From positions 1 through 64,000 of the forward strand of contig CAJOIZ010000004.1 of the NCBI GenBank assembly GCA_905234835.1: 64,000 bases of DNA, in the 5' to 3' direction. This DNA is from Paludibacteraceae bacterium. Lineage in GTDB: Bacteria > Bacteroidota > Bacteroidia > Bacteroidales > Paludibacteraceae. Position 1 is the stretch's first letter. Each line of letters begins with the position of its first letter. The notes under the pieces are model-generated. The model worked only from the letters and a program-made list of their open reading frames with translations. It did no database searches and was not told the DNA's origin. Below, one piece after another: positions 34,716 to 44,088 of the stretch. Made by a program: the position numbers and the translations under genes.

Positions 34716-34788
34716 CAACTACGGCAACGACACGGCAACGGGACGGCAACGAGACGGTAACGGGACGGCAACGAGACGGCAACGAAAG
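34716..34788. repeat. 11-bp tandem array, locus C
   Basis: The core caactacggcaacgacacg (34716-34734, identical to locus A) leads into six 11-bp units at 34723-34788, of the form ggcaacg(a/g)(c/g)ac with one ggtaac variant. The 34442-34916 gap contains no gene. It holds this array, the 28-bp repeat and two promoters facing away from each other. Confidence 0.8.
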
Positions 34789-34848
34789 CAAACCATACCG
34801 AAGGATCACCGTATCCACACCGAACGAAAATCGTATTTTCGCACAGGA

Positions 34849-34880
34849 TTTGCACAGATAAAAAAGATACCCTACTTTTG
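34849..34880 (+). promoter_or_regulatory. promoter of the topA-panD-tgt unit
   Basis: TTTG at 34849-34852 and TACTTTTG at 34873-34880 are separated by 20 bp. The predicted leader is about 30 nt to the ATG at 34917. Confidence 0.6.
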
Positions 34881-34916
34881 CCGCCGCTTACAGGAGGAGC
34901 ACAATCAACAAAGCGT

Positions 34917-37208
34917 ATGAGTAAGAATTTAGTTATAGTCGAGTCTCCCACCAAAGCGGGGACCATTGGCAAGTTTCTCGGAAAGGATTTTCTCGTCCTG
35001 TCCTCACGCGGACACATCCGTGACATCGAGAACGAAGGGCGACACGGTATCGGTATCGATTTTGATAACGGATACGCGCCTCACTACGTCATTGACGAGC
35101 AGAAGCAGCACCTCATCAACACCCTCCGGCAGGAGGTGAAAAAGGCCGACAAGGTCTGGCTCGCAAGCGATGAGGACCGCGAGGGAGAGGCGATTGCATG
35201 GCATCTGCAACAGGTGCTTGGCTTGCCCGAAAACGAAGCCAACCGCATTGTGTTCCATGAGATTACGAAGACGGCGATTCAGGAGGCGCTCGAGCATCCC
35301 CGCACGATTGACTACCATCTGGTCAACGCACAGCAGGCGCGACGCGTCGTGGACCGTATCGTTGGTTACGAGTTGAGTCCCGTATTGTGGCGTAAAGTCA
35401 CGTCGGGCTTGAGCGCTGGACGTGTGCAATCCGTTGCGGTGCGGCTGATTGTGGAGCGCGAACGCGAGATTGACTCCTTCGAGACAACCGCGCAGTACCG
35501 CGTTACGGCGGACTTCACGGGCAAAACAGCGGAAGGCAGGACGGCGACGTTGCATACCGAACTCAACCACCGATTCAACACAAGGCAGGAAGCAGAAGCG
35601 TTCTTGCGCTCGTGTATGGCGGCGGAATTCATGGTATCTTCTGTCACGCACAAACCCGCAAAGCGCACGCCGGCTCCGCCTTTCACTACATCCACCTTGC
35701 AACAGGAGGCAGCACGCAAACTGCACTTCACACCGAGCCGGACCATGCGCCTTGCGCAAGCGCTGTACGAAGCGGGACATATCACCTATATGCGTACAGA
35801 CTCGGTGAACTTAAGTTCTTTGGCACTGAATACGGCGAAAGAGACTATCCTCGCTACATTCGGCGCGGACTACCACAAGATGCGGCAGTACCACACTTCG
35901 ACCAAAGGCGCACAGGAAGCCCACGAAGCAATACGACCCACCTTTATTGCTACCGAGCAGGCAGGCACCACGGCTGAACAGCGTAAACTGTACGAACTGA
36001 TTCGCAAGCGCACCCTGGCAAGCCAAATGGCTGACGCGCAGATTGAGAACACACGTATCGAGGTAACGGGCAAAGGACAGCAGTATATCTTTGCCGCTAC
36101 GGGAGAGACTGTCGTCTTCGACGGATTCATGCGCGCTTACGTACAGGACACCGACGAGGAAAAAGAGGATAGCAAGACCTTGCCGAGGATGAACAATAAC
36201 ACTCCCGTAGCCACAAAGACGATTCAGGCTCGCATGGCGTTCACCAAACCGCCTATGCGCTATACAGAAGCATCACTCGTCAAACGGATGGAAGAACTCG
36301 GTATCGGACGTCCGTCAACCTATGCCACTATCACAGATACTATCCAACAAAGGCAGTACGTCAAGAAAGGCGACATACAGGGCAAGACACGCAAAGTGGA
36401 TGCGCTGACGCTCAAAGCAGGCAACATCATCGGGGAGACACAGACAGAAACATTCGGACAGGACAAAGACAAACTGCTGCCTACCGACCTCGGACGGTTG
36501 ACCAACGACTTCCTTGTGACCACCTTCCCCGAGATTATGAGTTATGATTTCACGGCAAAAGAGGAAGAACAGTTCGACCGCGTGGCTGAAGGCCGAGCCG
36601 ATTGGGTTAAGACTGTGGATACCTTCTACAAGACCTTCCATCCCGCTATAGAACGCATACCCAAAGGCAAGATGGAAGCACGACTCTTAGGTACCGACCC
36701 CGAATCAGGACAACCCGTCTTCGCGAAAGTGACTAAGGTCGGACCTTGCATTCAGATAGGCACAGCGGAGGGTGACAAACCCCGATTCGCTTCGCTCGAA
36801 CAGGGACAGTCCATATTCTCCATTACGCTGGAGGATGCGTTGAAACTGTTCCATAAACAGCCGACGGGACCATTGATGCAGATTGACGGAAAGGACGTAG
36901 TGAACGGCTCAGGACGTTTCGGACCCTACATACGCTACGACGGTAGGTTCTATTCTATCCCGAAAGGCAAGGACGCTACAACTATGACAGAAGAGGAGAT
37001 ACGACACCTCATGGCGCAGAAAGACAACCGCAACCAACCCATTCACGAATGGGGAGACCTGCAGGTACTGCGCGGACGCTACGGACCATACCTGAAAGAC
37101 GCTTCCGGCAACTACCGCCTTCCCAAAGGTGTGGATGCCGAAACACTAACAGAGGAGGAGTGTCGCGCTATTATCGCCTCGTCACAACCCACCAACAAGA
37201 AACGCTGA
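34917..37208 (+). CDS. topA: DNA topoisomerase I
   Basis: Type IA topoisomerase that relaxes negative supercoils. The 763-residue protein starts at the ATG at 34917 (MSKNLVIVESP). The Toprim domain has VESPTKAGTI and the acidic DEDREGEA motif near 86, and the catalytic Tyr is Y291 in YMRTDS. Instead of zinc ribbons, the C-terminus has three repeats of the type with GPYI/GPYL and PKG (about 600-755), as usual in Bacteroidota. The frame extends 13 codons upstream, but that part lies at the promoter. An aggaggag string 17 nt before the start is too far away to be a ribosome site. Confidence 0.96.
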   Translation: MSKNLVIVESPTKAGTIGKFLGKDFLVLSSRGHIRDIENEGRHGIGIDFDNGYAPHYVIDEQKQHLINTLRQEVKKADKVWLASDEDREGEAIAWHLQQVLGLPENEANRIVFHEITKTAIQEALEHPRTIDYHLVNAQQARRVVDRIVGYELSPVLWRKVTSGLSAGRVQSVAVRLIVEREREIDSFETTAQYRVTADFTGKTAEGRTATLHTELNHRFNTRQEAEAFLRSCMAAEFMVSSVTHKPAKRTPAPPFTTSTLQQEAARKLHFTPSRTMRLAQALYEAGHITYMRTDSVNLSSLALNTAKETILATFGADYHKMRQYHTSTKGAQEAHEAIRPTFIATEQAGTTAEQRKLYELIRKRTLASQMADAQIENTRIEVTGKGQQYIFAATGETVVFDGFMRAYVQDTDEEKEDSKTLPRMNNNTPVATKTIQARMAFTKPPMRYTEASLVKRMEELGIGRPSTYATITDTIQQRQYVKKGDIQGKTRKVDALTLKAGNIIGETQTETFGQDKDKLLPTDLGRLTNDFLVTTFPEIMSYDFTAKEEEQFDRVAEGRADWVKTVDTFYKTFHPAIERIPKGKMEARLLGTDPESGQPVFAKVTKVGPCIQIGTAEGDKPRFASLEQGQSIFSITLEDALKLFHKQPTGPLMQIDGKDVVNGSGRFGPYIRYDGRFYSIPKGKDATTMTEEEIRHLMAQKDNRNQPIHEWGDLQVLRGRYGPYLKDASGNYRLPKGVDAETLTEEECRAIIASSQPTNKKR

Positions 37209-37223
37209 CAAATACTGAACACA

Positions 37224-37565
37224 ATGTTTCTGCAAATACTGAAATCGAAGATACACCGCGTGACGGTTACTGAAGCCGACCTCAATTATGTCGGCTCGAT
37301 TACTATTGACGAAGACCTGATGGACGCCGCCCATATACTGAGCGGAGAGAAAGTCAGTGTAGTGGACGTGACCAACGGAGCACGACTTGAGACATACACC
37401 ATACCGGGCCAACGCGGAAGCGGCTGTATCTGTATGAACGGAGCCGCAGCACACTTGATGAAGAAAGGCGATGTGGTCATTATTATGGCGTATGCACTGA
37501 TGACAGAAGAGGAGGCACGTACGTTCAAACCTGCTATTATCCTGCCTACTGATAACCGACTCTGA
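37224..37565 (+). CDS. panD: aspartate 1-decarboxylase
   Basis: Pyruvoyl-dependent enzyme that makes beta-alanine for pantothenate and CoA. The 113-residue proenzyme has the self-cleavage site between G24 and S25 in VGSITID; Ser25 becomes the pyruvoyl group. The C-terminal beta barrel with [19 protein letters not shown] is complete. It lies 15 nt after topA and is followed after 1 nt by tgt. No other pantothenate gene is in the window. Confidence 0.96.
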   Translation: MFLQILKSKIHRVTVTEADLNYVGSITIDEDLMDAAHILSGEKVSVVDVTNGARLETYTIPGQRGSGCICMNGAAAHLMKKGDVVIIMAYALMTEEEARTFKPAIILPTDNRL

Positions 37566-37566
37566 T

Positions 37567-38697
37567 ATGTTTTTCTTTCTTGAACATACCGACACCAGTT
37601 CGTCCGCACGCGCGGGCATAGTACACACCGACCACGGCGATATAGAGACCCCTATCTTTATGCCCGTTGGGACTAACGGAACGGTGAAGATGATTCACTG
37701 CCGCGAACTGGAACACGACATAAACGCACAGATTATTCTCGGTAATACCTACCACCTGTATCTCCGTCCCGGTACAGAGATTATACATAAGGCAGGCGGT
37801 CTCCATCGTTTTGAGAACTGGACACGACCCATACTGACTGATTCAGGAGGATTTCAGGTATTCTCATTGGCACAACTCCGCAAGATGACCGAACAAGGAG
37901 TGCATTTCTCATCCCACGTGGACGGAAGAAAACTCTTTTTCACACCCGAGAGTGTGATGGACATAGAGCGGGAGATAGGTGCGGATATCATTATGGCATT
38001 CGATGAGTGTTGTCCGGGTACAGCGGACTATACCTACGCAAAAGCAAGCATGGAGCGTACCCACCGCTGGCTGGACCGTTGCATTGACCGTTTCGACTCG
38101 ACACGCGACCTCTACGGTTACCGGCAGCACCTCTTCCCGATTGTACAAGGGTGCGTATATACTGACTTGAGACAGGAAGCCGCTAAGCGGCTGCGTGACT
38201 TGGACAGGGATGGCTATGCCATTGGCGGACTCGCAGTAGGAGAACCTACTGAGGTGATGTATGATATGATTGAGGTGGTCAATGACATTTTGCCGCAGAA
38301 CAAACCACGATACCTCATGGGAGTCGGTACGCCGTGGAACATTCTGGAAGCCATTGAGCGCGGAGTGGATATGTTTGACTGTGTGATGCCGACACGTAAC
38401 GGACGCAATGGGATGATTTTCACGATGAACGGGGTAATGAATATGCGTAACCAGAAATGGGCGGACGATTTCACTGAGCTTGACCCGGATGGCACATGCT
38501 TTGCCGATCACGACTACTCACGTGCCTATGTAAGACACTTGATTCAGGTAAAGGAAGGACTTGGACTCTCCATACTGAGCCTGCATAATCTCACCTTCTA
38601 CCTGCGACTGGTCACGGAAGCACGCGAACATATACAGCAGGGAGACTTCAAGCGCTGGAAGGACGCACTCGTACCCAGACTGCAACAGAGACTGTAA
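37567..38697 (+). CDS. tgt: tRNA-guanine transglycosylase with degenerate zinc site
   Basis: Exchanges guanine 34 for preQ1 in tRNAs with GUN anticodons, the step before QueA. The 376-residue protein has the base-binding motif DSGGFQVFSL near 97-106, GGLAVGEP and the nucleophile region DMFDCVMPTRNGRNG. The C-terminal zinc site, C-x-C-x2-C-x25-H in E. coli, reads G309, C311, D314 and H340 here, so two of three cysteines are gone. Overall length is normal. The sialidase-like gene follows after 19 nt. Confidence 0.95.
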   Translation: MFFFLEHTDTSSSARAGIVHTDHGDIETPIFMPVGTNGTVKMIHCRELEHDINAQIILGNTYHLYLRPGTEIIHKAGGLHRFENWTRPILTDSGGFQVFSLAQLRKMTEQGVHFSSHVDGRKLFFTPESVMDIEREIGADIIMAFDECCPGTADYTYAKASMERTHRWLDRCIDRFDSTRDLYGYRQHLFPIVQGCVYTDLRQEAAKRLRDLDRDGYAIGGLAVGEPTEVMYDMIEVVNDILPQNKPRYLMGVGTPWNILEAIERGVDMFDCVMPTRNGRNGMIFTMNGVMNMRNQKWADDFTELDPDGTCFADHDYSRAYVRHLIQVKEGLGLSILSLHNLTFYLRLVTEAREHIQQGDFKRWKDALVPRLQQRL

Positions 38698-38716
38698 TAA
38701 TCATAATTCTACCTAT

Positions 38717-39754
38717 ATGAAACGAATCGGAATCTTATTGCTGTGCCTCTGCACCCTGACAGCGGTGAAGGCTGAAAAGTACAGCATCAGCGTTGAACGC
38801 ATTTGGGAAGGCGATTATTGTGCCTTCACATCGTTGGTGCAATACAAAGGAATGTACTACTGCACCTTCCGTGAAGCGACTGCCCATCATTTCAATGCCA
38901 AAGACTGGACTACAGCAGGACGCATACGGGTGATTGCCTCTAAGAACGGCAAGAAATGGCAATCGGTGGCTGAATTCAAAGAGGAAGGTATCGATTTGCG
39001 TGACCCTAAACTGCACTTAATGCCTGACGGACGTATGATGTTGTTGTTCGGAGGAGCATCTGTGGACGAGCAAGGCAAACGCCACCTCGTACCGAAGGTG
39101 TGCTTCACCGAAGACGGAAAGACGTACTCTGCCGTACAGCCCCTTGTAATGGACCAACGGGTGGACCCGACTAACGAATGGCTATGGAGACTGACGTGGT
39201 ATAACGGAATAGGCTACGGCGTGGTCTATGGCAGTAAGTTCGCACTGATGAAGACAACAGACGGCATCCACTACGATATGATTACCGAACTCGGACTGGA
39301 CCATTTCCCCAACGAGACTACAATACGCTTTCTCTCTGACGGGACTATGACGATGATGGTCCGCACCGAAGAGGGTGACAAACATGGTATGTGGGGAGTG
39401 AGTCGCCCGCCTTACACCGAATGGGATTGGACGGAAATGAATCTTATATTGGGAGGTCCCGACTACCTTGTGCTCAACGACACGACGCTGGTGGTTGGCA
39501 CACGCTCATTGTACGGCTCGGAAAAGATGATGATGCTCAAAGGTAAACCCGACGGTAAGTTTGAGGAAGTGTGTCTCCTGCCTTCAGGTGGGGATGACAA
39601 TAGTTATCCTGGAATGTTGGTAGTGGGAGACGAGATTTGGGTAACATACTACTCGCGCCATGCTACACCCAAAGCATCTATCTACCTTGCACGTGTACCT
39701 CTGAAATGGTTCCTCACACCTCGTACGAATAGATACTACGAGAAAAAATGGTAA
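38717..39754 (+). CDS. secreted sialidase-like beta-propeller protein
   Basis: A 345-residue exported protein with a signal peptide ending near VKA (residue 19). Asp-box-like motifs recur: ASKNGKKW near 77, TEDGKTY near 135 and TTDGIHY near 180. These are typical of six-bladed sialidase/BNR propellers, and an Arg-rich TFREATAHH segment near 50 could supply an active-site Arg. It may be an exo-sialidase or a non-catalytic relative. It is coded at the end of the topA-panD-tgt run with no promoter of its own seen, an unusual place for a secreted glycosidase. Confidence 0.75.
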   Translation: MKRIGILLLCLCTLTAVKAEKYSISVERIWEGDYCAFTSLVQYKGMYYCTFREATAHHFNAKDWTTAGRIRVIASKNGKKWQSVAEFKEEGIDLRDPKLHLMPDGRMMLLFGGASVDEQGKRHLVPKVCFTEDGKTYSAVQPLVMDQRVDPTNEWLWRLTWYNGIGYGVVYGSKFALMKTTDGIHYDMITELGLDHFPNETTIRFLSDGTMTMMVRTEEGDKHGMWGVSRPPYTEWDWTEMNLILGGPDYLVLNDTTLVVGTRSLYGSEKMMMLKGKPDGKFEEVCLLPSGGDDNSYPGMLVVGDEIWVTYYSRHATPKASIYLARVPLKWFLTPRTNRYYEKKW

Positions 39755-39759
39755 AAAGG

Positions 39760-39791
39760 TTTGTACACCTGCCCTTTTGATAGTACCTTTG
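39760..39791 (+). promoter_or_regulatory. promoter of the SRPBCC-psd-deoC-nfn unit
   Basis: TTTG at 39760-39763 and TACCTTTG at 39784-39791 are separated by 20 bp. The leader to the ATG at 39817 is about 20 nt. Confidence 0.6.
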
Positions 39792-39816
39792 CGACCGTCC
39801 GAAAAAGACATCTATT

Positions 39817-40254
39817 ATGAAGTACGAGAGCCACATAACACAATCCACGTCAAGCGCATCAAGCATCTATCACGTATTGAGTAACCTCAAGAACTTGGAG
39901 CGTGTACGTGACAGAATACCACAGGACAAAATACAGGAACTGGAGATAGAGGAGGACTACGTCCGCGTGAAAGTAAACGGACTGGGACAGAAGATAGGCG
40001 TTTTCATTGCCGACAAGGAAGATAGTAAGGTCGTTAAATACGGCGTGGAGAACAGCCCTATACCCGTCACGATGTGGATACAGATGAAGGAAGTGGCTCC
40101 CGCTGATACGCGCCTGAAACTGACTCTGGAGGCTGATATTCCCTTTATGTTCCGGATGATGATTGAAAAGAAACTGCAAGACGGACTGAACCAGGCGGCT
40201 GATATGCTCGCGCAGTTCCCCTATGAAGAATGGGAGAAAGGAGAGATGGTATGA
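39817..40254 (+). CDS. SRPBCC/START-like fold protein
   Basis: A 145-residue soluble protein that matches the helix-grip fold of the SRPBCC superfamily: an N-terminal strand, the helix with SSIYHVLSNLKNLE, a beta sheet, and a long C-terminal amphipathic helix with KKLQDGLNQAADMLAQ. Such proteins bind hydrophobic ligands in a deep cavity. The ligand here is unknown. Its stop overlaps the psd start (ATGA), so a role in handling phospholipid or its precursors is plausible but inferred. Confidence 0.7.
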   Translation: MKYESHITQSTSSASSIYHVLSNLKNLERVRDRIPQDKIQELEIEEDYVRVKVNGLGQKIGVFIADKEDSKVVKYGVENSPIPVTMWIQMKEVAPADTRLKLTLEADIPFMFRMMIEKKLQDGLNQAADMLAQFPYEEWEKGEMV

Positions 40255-40916
40255 GAACACATATCCACCGCGAAGGCAGACGTATGCTGCTGATTACGTT
40301 ATTTATTCTCGCAGCAGTCAATGTGGTGGTGTTCTATTACACAGCCCATTGGGTTTTCGCTATTGTACTATTGCTTTCCATGCTGCTTAGCCTTTTTATG
40401 ACCTACTTCTTCCGTAATCCTATGCGCGTCATAGAAGTGGACGACCCCAACTATCTGATTGCGCCGGCTGACGGACGGGTTGTGGTAATAGAACCGGTGA
40501 TGGAGAACGAGTACTTCCATGACGAAAGACTACAAGTAAGCATCTTCATGTCCCCCTTTAACGTTCATGCCAACTGGTATCCCGTTGAAGGCAAAGTACT
40601 GGTGAGCAGTCATCAGAGAGGAAGACACAAAGGCGCATGGTTGCCTAAGTCATCCATAGAGAACGAACGCAGTTTGGTAGTCTTGGAACATGCCAACGGA
40701 GAGCAGATTGCTGTCCGACAGATAGCAGGAGCTATGGCACGACGTATCGTAACCTACGCCAAGCCGGGGATGGAAGTCAAACGCAACCAGCACATGGGCT
40801 TTATCAAGTTGGGCTCACGCGTGGATATGTATCTGCCGTTGGATACGGAGATGGAAGTGGAAGTAGGAGACCTCGTTCACGGCAACGAGACTATCATGGG
40901 CAGACTGGCTGATTAA
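40251..40916 (+). CDS. psd: phosphatidylserine decarboxylase (short proenzyme type)
   Basis: Pyruvoyl enzyme that makes phosphatidylethanolamine in the inner membrane. The start at 40251 (MRTHIHREGRR) overlaps the SRPBCC stop and gives 221 residues, typical of the short Psd family. Two hydrophobic helices (about 12-50) precede the catalytic domain with APADGRVV near 71, SPFNVHANW near 102 and the self-cleavage site LGS, with G188/S189 as the split. The PssA gene often found next to psd is not here. Confidence 0.94.
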   Translation: MRTHIHREGRRMLLITLFILAAVNVVVFYYTAHWVFAIVLLLSMLLSLFMTYFFRNPMRVIEVDDPNYLIAPADGRVVVIEPVMENEYFHDERLQVSIFMSPFNVHANWYPVEGKVLVSSHQRGRHKGAWLPKSSIENERSLVVLEHANGEQIAVRQIAGAMARRIVTYAKPGMEVKRNQHMGFIKLGSRVDMYLPLDTEMEVEVGDLVHGNETIMGRLAD

Positions 40917-40942
40917 CACAACAGAATAACACAGGAATAATT

Positions 40943-41821
40943 ATGAATAAATTTGAAGAACTGTTTGCCGCTTATCCGTTCTCGATGAGCAATGAACAAG
41001 TGAAACAAGCCGTTGCAGAACTACTACAGGCACACAAAGAAGAGAATAACAACCCGCAAGTATGGGAACAATGTCTCAGTCAGATTGACCTCACCACACT
41101 CAATGTGGATGATACAACGGAAAAAGTTTCCCTTATGGCAACGTGCGTCAATACATTCTCACAGCATTTCCCTGGACTGAAGAATGTAGCCGCTATCTGT
41201 GTCTATCCCGCTATGGTGGAAACGGTAAAGAAGACTCTGACCGCTAATGTGGGAATTGCTGCTGTAGCAGGCGGATTCCCCTCTTCACAGACTTTCCCCG
41301 AAGTTAAGATAGCAGAAGCCGCATTAGCGGTGAAAGAAGGCGCTACGGAAATAGATATTGTCCTGCCCGTAGGCAAATTCCTTGAAAAACGATACGCAGA
41401 AATATCCGATGAAATCAGCGAAATAAAGGCGGCAATCGGCACTGCCCATCTGAAAGTGATTCTGGAAACAGGAGCATTGCAGTCGGCAGAGAACATCTAC
41501 CGTGCTTCTATCTTGGCTATGGCTTCCGGTGCAGACTTCATTAAGACCTCCACTGGTAAGATTGCCGTTAATGCTACCCCGGAAGCAAGTTACGTGATGT
41601 GCCGCGCAATACGTGACTGGAAAGCGAAAACAGGACAGAAAGTCTGCTTCAAACCTGCCGGCGGTGTTAGCACTACCGATGAAGCAGTTTCCCATTATAC
41701 GATCGTTAAAGAGATATTGGGACAGGATTGGCTTAACAACAGCAGTTTCCGGTTTGGGGCGAGCCGACTTGCTAACAACCTTCTATCTTCTATCAAGGGA
41801 GAAACAGTCAAATACTTCTGA
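40943..41821 (+). CDS. deoC: deoxyribose-phosphate aldolase
   Basis: Cleaves 2-deoxyribose 5-phosphate to glyceraldehyde 3-phosphate and acetaldehyde in nucleoside catabolism. The 292-residue TIM-barrel protein has the Schiff-base Lys in ADFIKTSTGK near 200, the second active Lys in CFKPAGGV near 235, and the acidic residue in ATEIDIVLPVG near 140. An N-terminal extension of about 45 residues is seen in Bacteroidota members. It lies 26 nt after psd and 9 nt before the NfnAB-type gene. Confidence 0.95.
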   Translation: MNKFEELFAAYPFSMSNEQVKQAVAELLQAHKEENNNPQVWEQCLSQIDLTTLNVDDTTEKVSLMATCVNTFSQHFPGLKNVAAICVYPAMVETVKKTLTANVGIAAVAGGFPSSQTFPEVKIAEAALAVKEGATEIDIVLPVGKFLEKRYAEISDEISEIKAAIGTAHLKVILETGALQSAENIYRASILAMASGADFIKTSTGKIAVNATPEASYVMCRAIRDWKAKTGQKVCFKPAGGVSTTDEAVSHYTIVKEILGQDWLNNSSFRFGASRLANNLLSSIKGETVKYF

Positions 41822-41830
41822 TTCCCGCTT

Positions 41831-44077
41831 ATGTACAGGATTGTCCGCAAACGTTTCTTCTCACCGCAGGTGGCTCAGATAGAGGTAGAGGCACCCCGTA
41901 TTGCACGCGCCCGTAAGGCAGGGCATTTCGTTATCGTAAGGGTGGATGCCCAATCGGAACGGATGCCGCTAACGATTTCCGACGCTGACCTACAGAAAGG
42001 AACCATTACGCTTGTGGTACAGAACGTAGGTGTTAGCAGTGCCAAACTCTGTAAGAAAGAAGAAGGCGACTGCCTGCATGATGTAGTCGGACCCTTAGGA
42101 AAAGCGACAGACATACGTTGTTTCGGTACAGTTATCTGCGCTTGTGGAGGTGTTGGTGCTGCACCGATGCTTCCTATTGCACAAGCTTTGAAAAAGGCGG
42201 GCAACCGCGTTATTACAGTATTGGCGGCACGAACAGCGGATTTGATTATACTGAAAGACGAACTGGCACAATGCTCCGACGAGGTAATTGTAATGACAGA
42301 TGACGGCACGATGGGACAGAAAGGAGTCGTTACAATAGGAGTGGAACAGGTGGCACAACGGGAGAAGGTGGACAAATGCGTGACGATAGGTCCCGCTATC
42401 ATGATGAAGTTCGTGGCATTGACTACGGCTAAATATGGTATCCCTACAGAAGCAAGCCTCAATACCATTATGGTAGATGGCACAGGGATGTGCGGAGCCT
42501 GCCGCGTAACGGTAGACGGGAAGACACGTTTCGTATGCGTGGACGGACCTGAGTTTGACGCACATAAGGTGGACTTCGACGAACTGCTCAGCCGACTTCG
42601 CTCATACAAACCCGAAGAAGCGGCGGCATACGAGCAATACCAGCAGTCTATTCAACCACTGACGGGCAAGGAGCGTGCCGCTATACCAAGAGTACGTATG
42701 CCCGAACTGCCGCCCGAGATACGTATCCGTTCACTCAGACAAGAGGTCAATCAGGGCCTGACTTACGAACAGGCTCTGACAGAGGCGCACAGATGCCTCA
42801 ACTGCAAGAATCCTACCTGTATGGAAGGATGTCCCGTGCATATCGAAATACCTCGTTTCATCAAGCATATAGAACAGGGTGAGGTAGAGAAAGCCGCAGC
42901 CGTTATTCGCGAAGCAAGTTCGCTACCGGCAGTATGCGGACGTGTTTGCCCACAGGAAAAGCAGTGCGAGGCACATTGTATTCATCGTAAGATGGGCAAG
43001 GAAGCAGTGGCTATCGGTTACTTGGAGCGGTTTGCAGCCGATTATGCAACTACTGAAACGCAGGAAACGACTGGAACAGGTAAGAAGCAACACTCCAAAG
43101 TGGCAATAGTAGGTAGTGGTCCTGCGGGATTGAGTTGTGCAGGCGACCTTGCCAAATGGGGGTACGAAGTGACCGTCTTTGAGGCGTTACACGAGATTGG
43201 CGGTGTACTCAAATACGGAATACCCGAATTCCGCCTGCCCAATCGGATAGTGGATAAAGAGACAGAGGCATTGCGAAGGATGGGGGTTTCTTTTGAAACC
43301 AACACGATTATCGGCAAGACACTGACCACTCAGGATCTTTATGGAATGGGGTATGAAGCCGTCTTTGTAGGTTCAGGTGCAGGACTACCACGCTTTATGG
43401 GTATCGAAGGTGAAAACCTCAATGGCGTACTCTCATGCAATGAATACCTGACACGTGTCAATTTGATGGACGCTTCAACTACGAACAATGACACACCGTT
43501 GCTCTATGGAAAGAAAGTAGCCGTCATCGGCGGCGGTAATACAGCAATGGATGCGGTACGTACTGCCAAGAGATTAGGAGCCGAACAGGCAATGATTATC
43601 TATCGTCGCAGTGAAGAAGAGATGCCTGCACGCATAGAGGAAGTACGACACGCCAAAGAGGAGGGAATAGAGTTCCTTACTCTGCACAACCCTATTGCTT
43701 ACCACGCAGACGAACAGGGACGGGTCAAAGAAGCGGTTCTGCAGGTTATGACACTCGGTGAACCCGACGAATCAGGCAGACGAAGCCCCGTTCCCGTAGA
43801 GGGTAAAACAGTGACCATAGAAACCGACTTGGTTATTGTGGCAGTAGGAGTGTCGCCCAACCCGATTATACCCCAATCAGTGGATGGGCTTTCTATCAGC
43901 AAAAGAGGCACCATTGAAGTAACGGAAGACACCTTGCAGTCATCCATTCCCACTCTGTTTGCGGGCGGTGATATAGTTCGCGGAGGTGCCACAGTTATCT
44001 TGGCTATGTCTGACGGAAGAAAAGCAGCAAAAGCCATTCACGAATATCTGCAAAACAAACATCAAACGAAAGAATAA
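41831..44077 (+). CDS. fused NfnAB-type NAD(P)H:ferredoxin oxidoreductase / glutamate-synthase small-chain-like protein
   Basis: A 748-residue fusion. Residues 1 to about 280 match the NfnA/dihydroorotate dehydrogenase electron-transfer subunit: an FAD domain, an NAD-binding ACGGVGAAPM stretch near 97 and a [2Fe-2S] motif GMCGACRV...FVCVDGP near 220-240. The rest matches NfnB/GltD: two [4Fe-4S] motif sets (CLNCKNPTCMEGCP near 320 and CGRVCPQEKQCEAHC near 375), FAD-binding VGSGPAGLSCAG near 430 and NADPH-binding VIGGGNTAMDAV near 565. It is probably a transhydrogenase balancing NADH, NADPH and ferredoxin; a glutamate synthase role is less likely without a large subunit. Confidence 0.9.
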   Translation: MYRIVRKRFFSPQVAQIEVEAPRIARARKAGHFVIVRVDAQSERMPLTISDADLQKGTITLVVQNVGVSSAKLCKKEEGDCLHDVVGPLGKATDIRCFGTVICACGGVGAAPMLPIAQALKKAGNRVITVLAARTADLIILKDELAQCSDEVIVMTDDGTMGQKGVVTIGVEQVAQREKVDKCVTIGPAIMMKFVALTTAKYGIPTEASLNTIMVDGTGMCGACRVTVDGKTRFVCVDGPEFDAHKVDFDELLSRLRSYKPEEAAAYEQYQQSIQPLTGKERAAIPRVRMPELPPEIRIRSLRQEVNQGLTYEQALTEAHRCLNCKNPTCMEGCPVHIEIPRFIKHIEQGEVEKAAAVIREASSLPAVCGRVCPQEKQCEAHCIHRKMGKEAVAIGYLERFAADYATTETQETTGTGKKQHSKVAIVGSGPAGLSCAGDLAKWGYEVTVFEALHEIGGVLKYGIPEFRLPNRIVDKETEALRRMGVSFETNTIIGKTLTTQDLYGMGYEAVFVGSGAGLPRFMGIEGENLNGVLSCNEYLTRVNLMDASTTNNDTPLLYGKKVAVIGGGNTAMDAVRTAKRLGAEQAMIIYRRSEEEMPARIEEVRHAKEEGIEFLTLHNPIAYHADEQGRVKEAVLQVMTLGEPDESGRRSPVPVEGKTVTIETDLVIVAVGVSPNPIIPQSVDGLSISKRGTIEVTEDTLQSSIPTLFAGGDIVRGGATVILAMSDGRKAAKAIHEYLQNKHQTKE

Positions 44078-44088
44078 ACTTATCTGTT

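Noticed and set aside
34892-34899. aggaggag as ribosome-binding site of topA
   Set aside because: It is 17 nt from the ATG, and Bacteroidota starts rarely depend on such sites.
35004-35780. 258-residue minus-strand frame
   Set aside because: Antisense to topA.
41831-44077. glutamate synthase small subunit as the only role
   Set aside because: The N-terminal NfnA-like half is fused to it and no large subunit gene is present, so the NfnAB-type reading is preferred.
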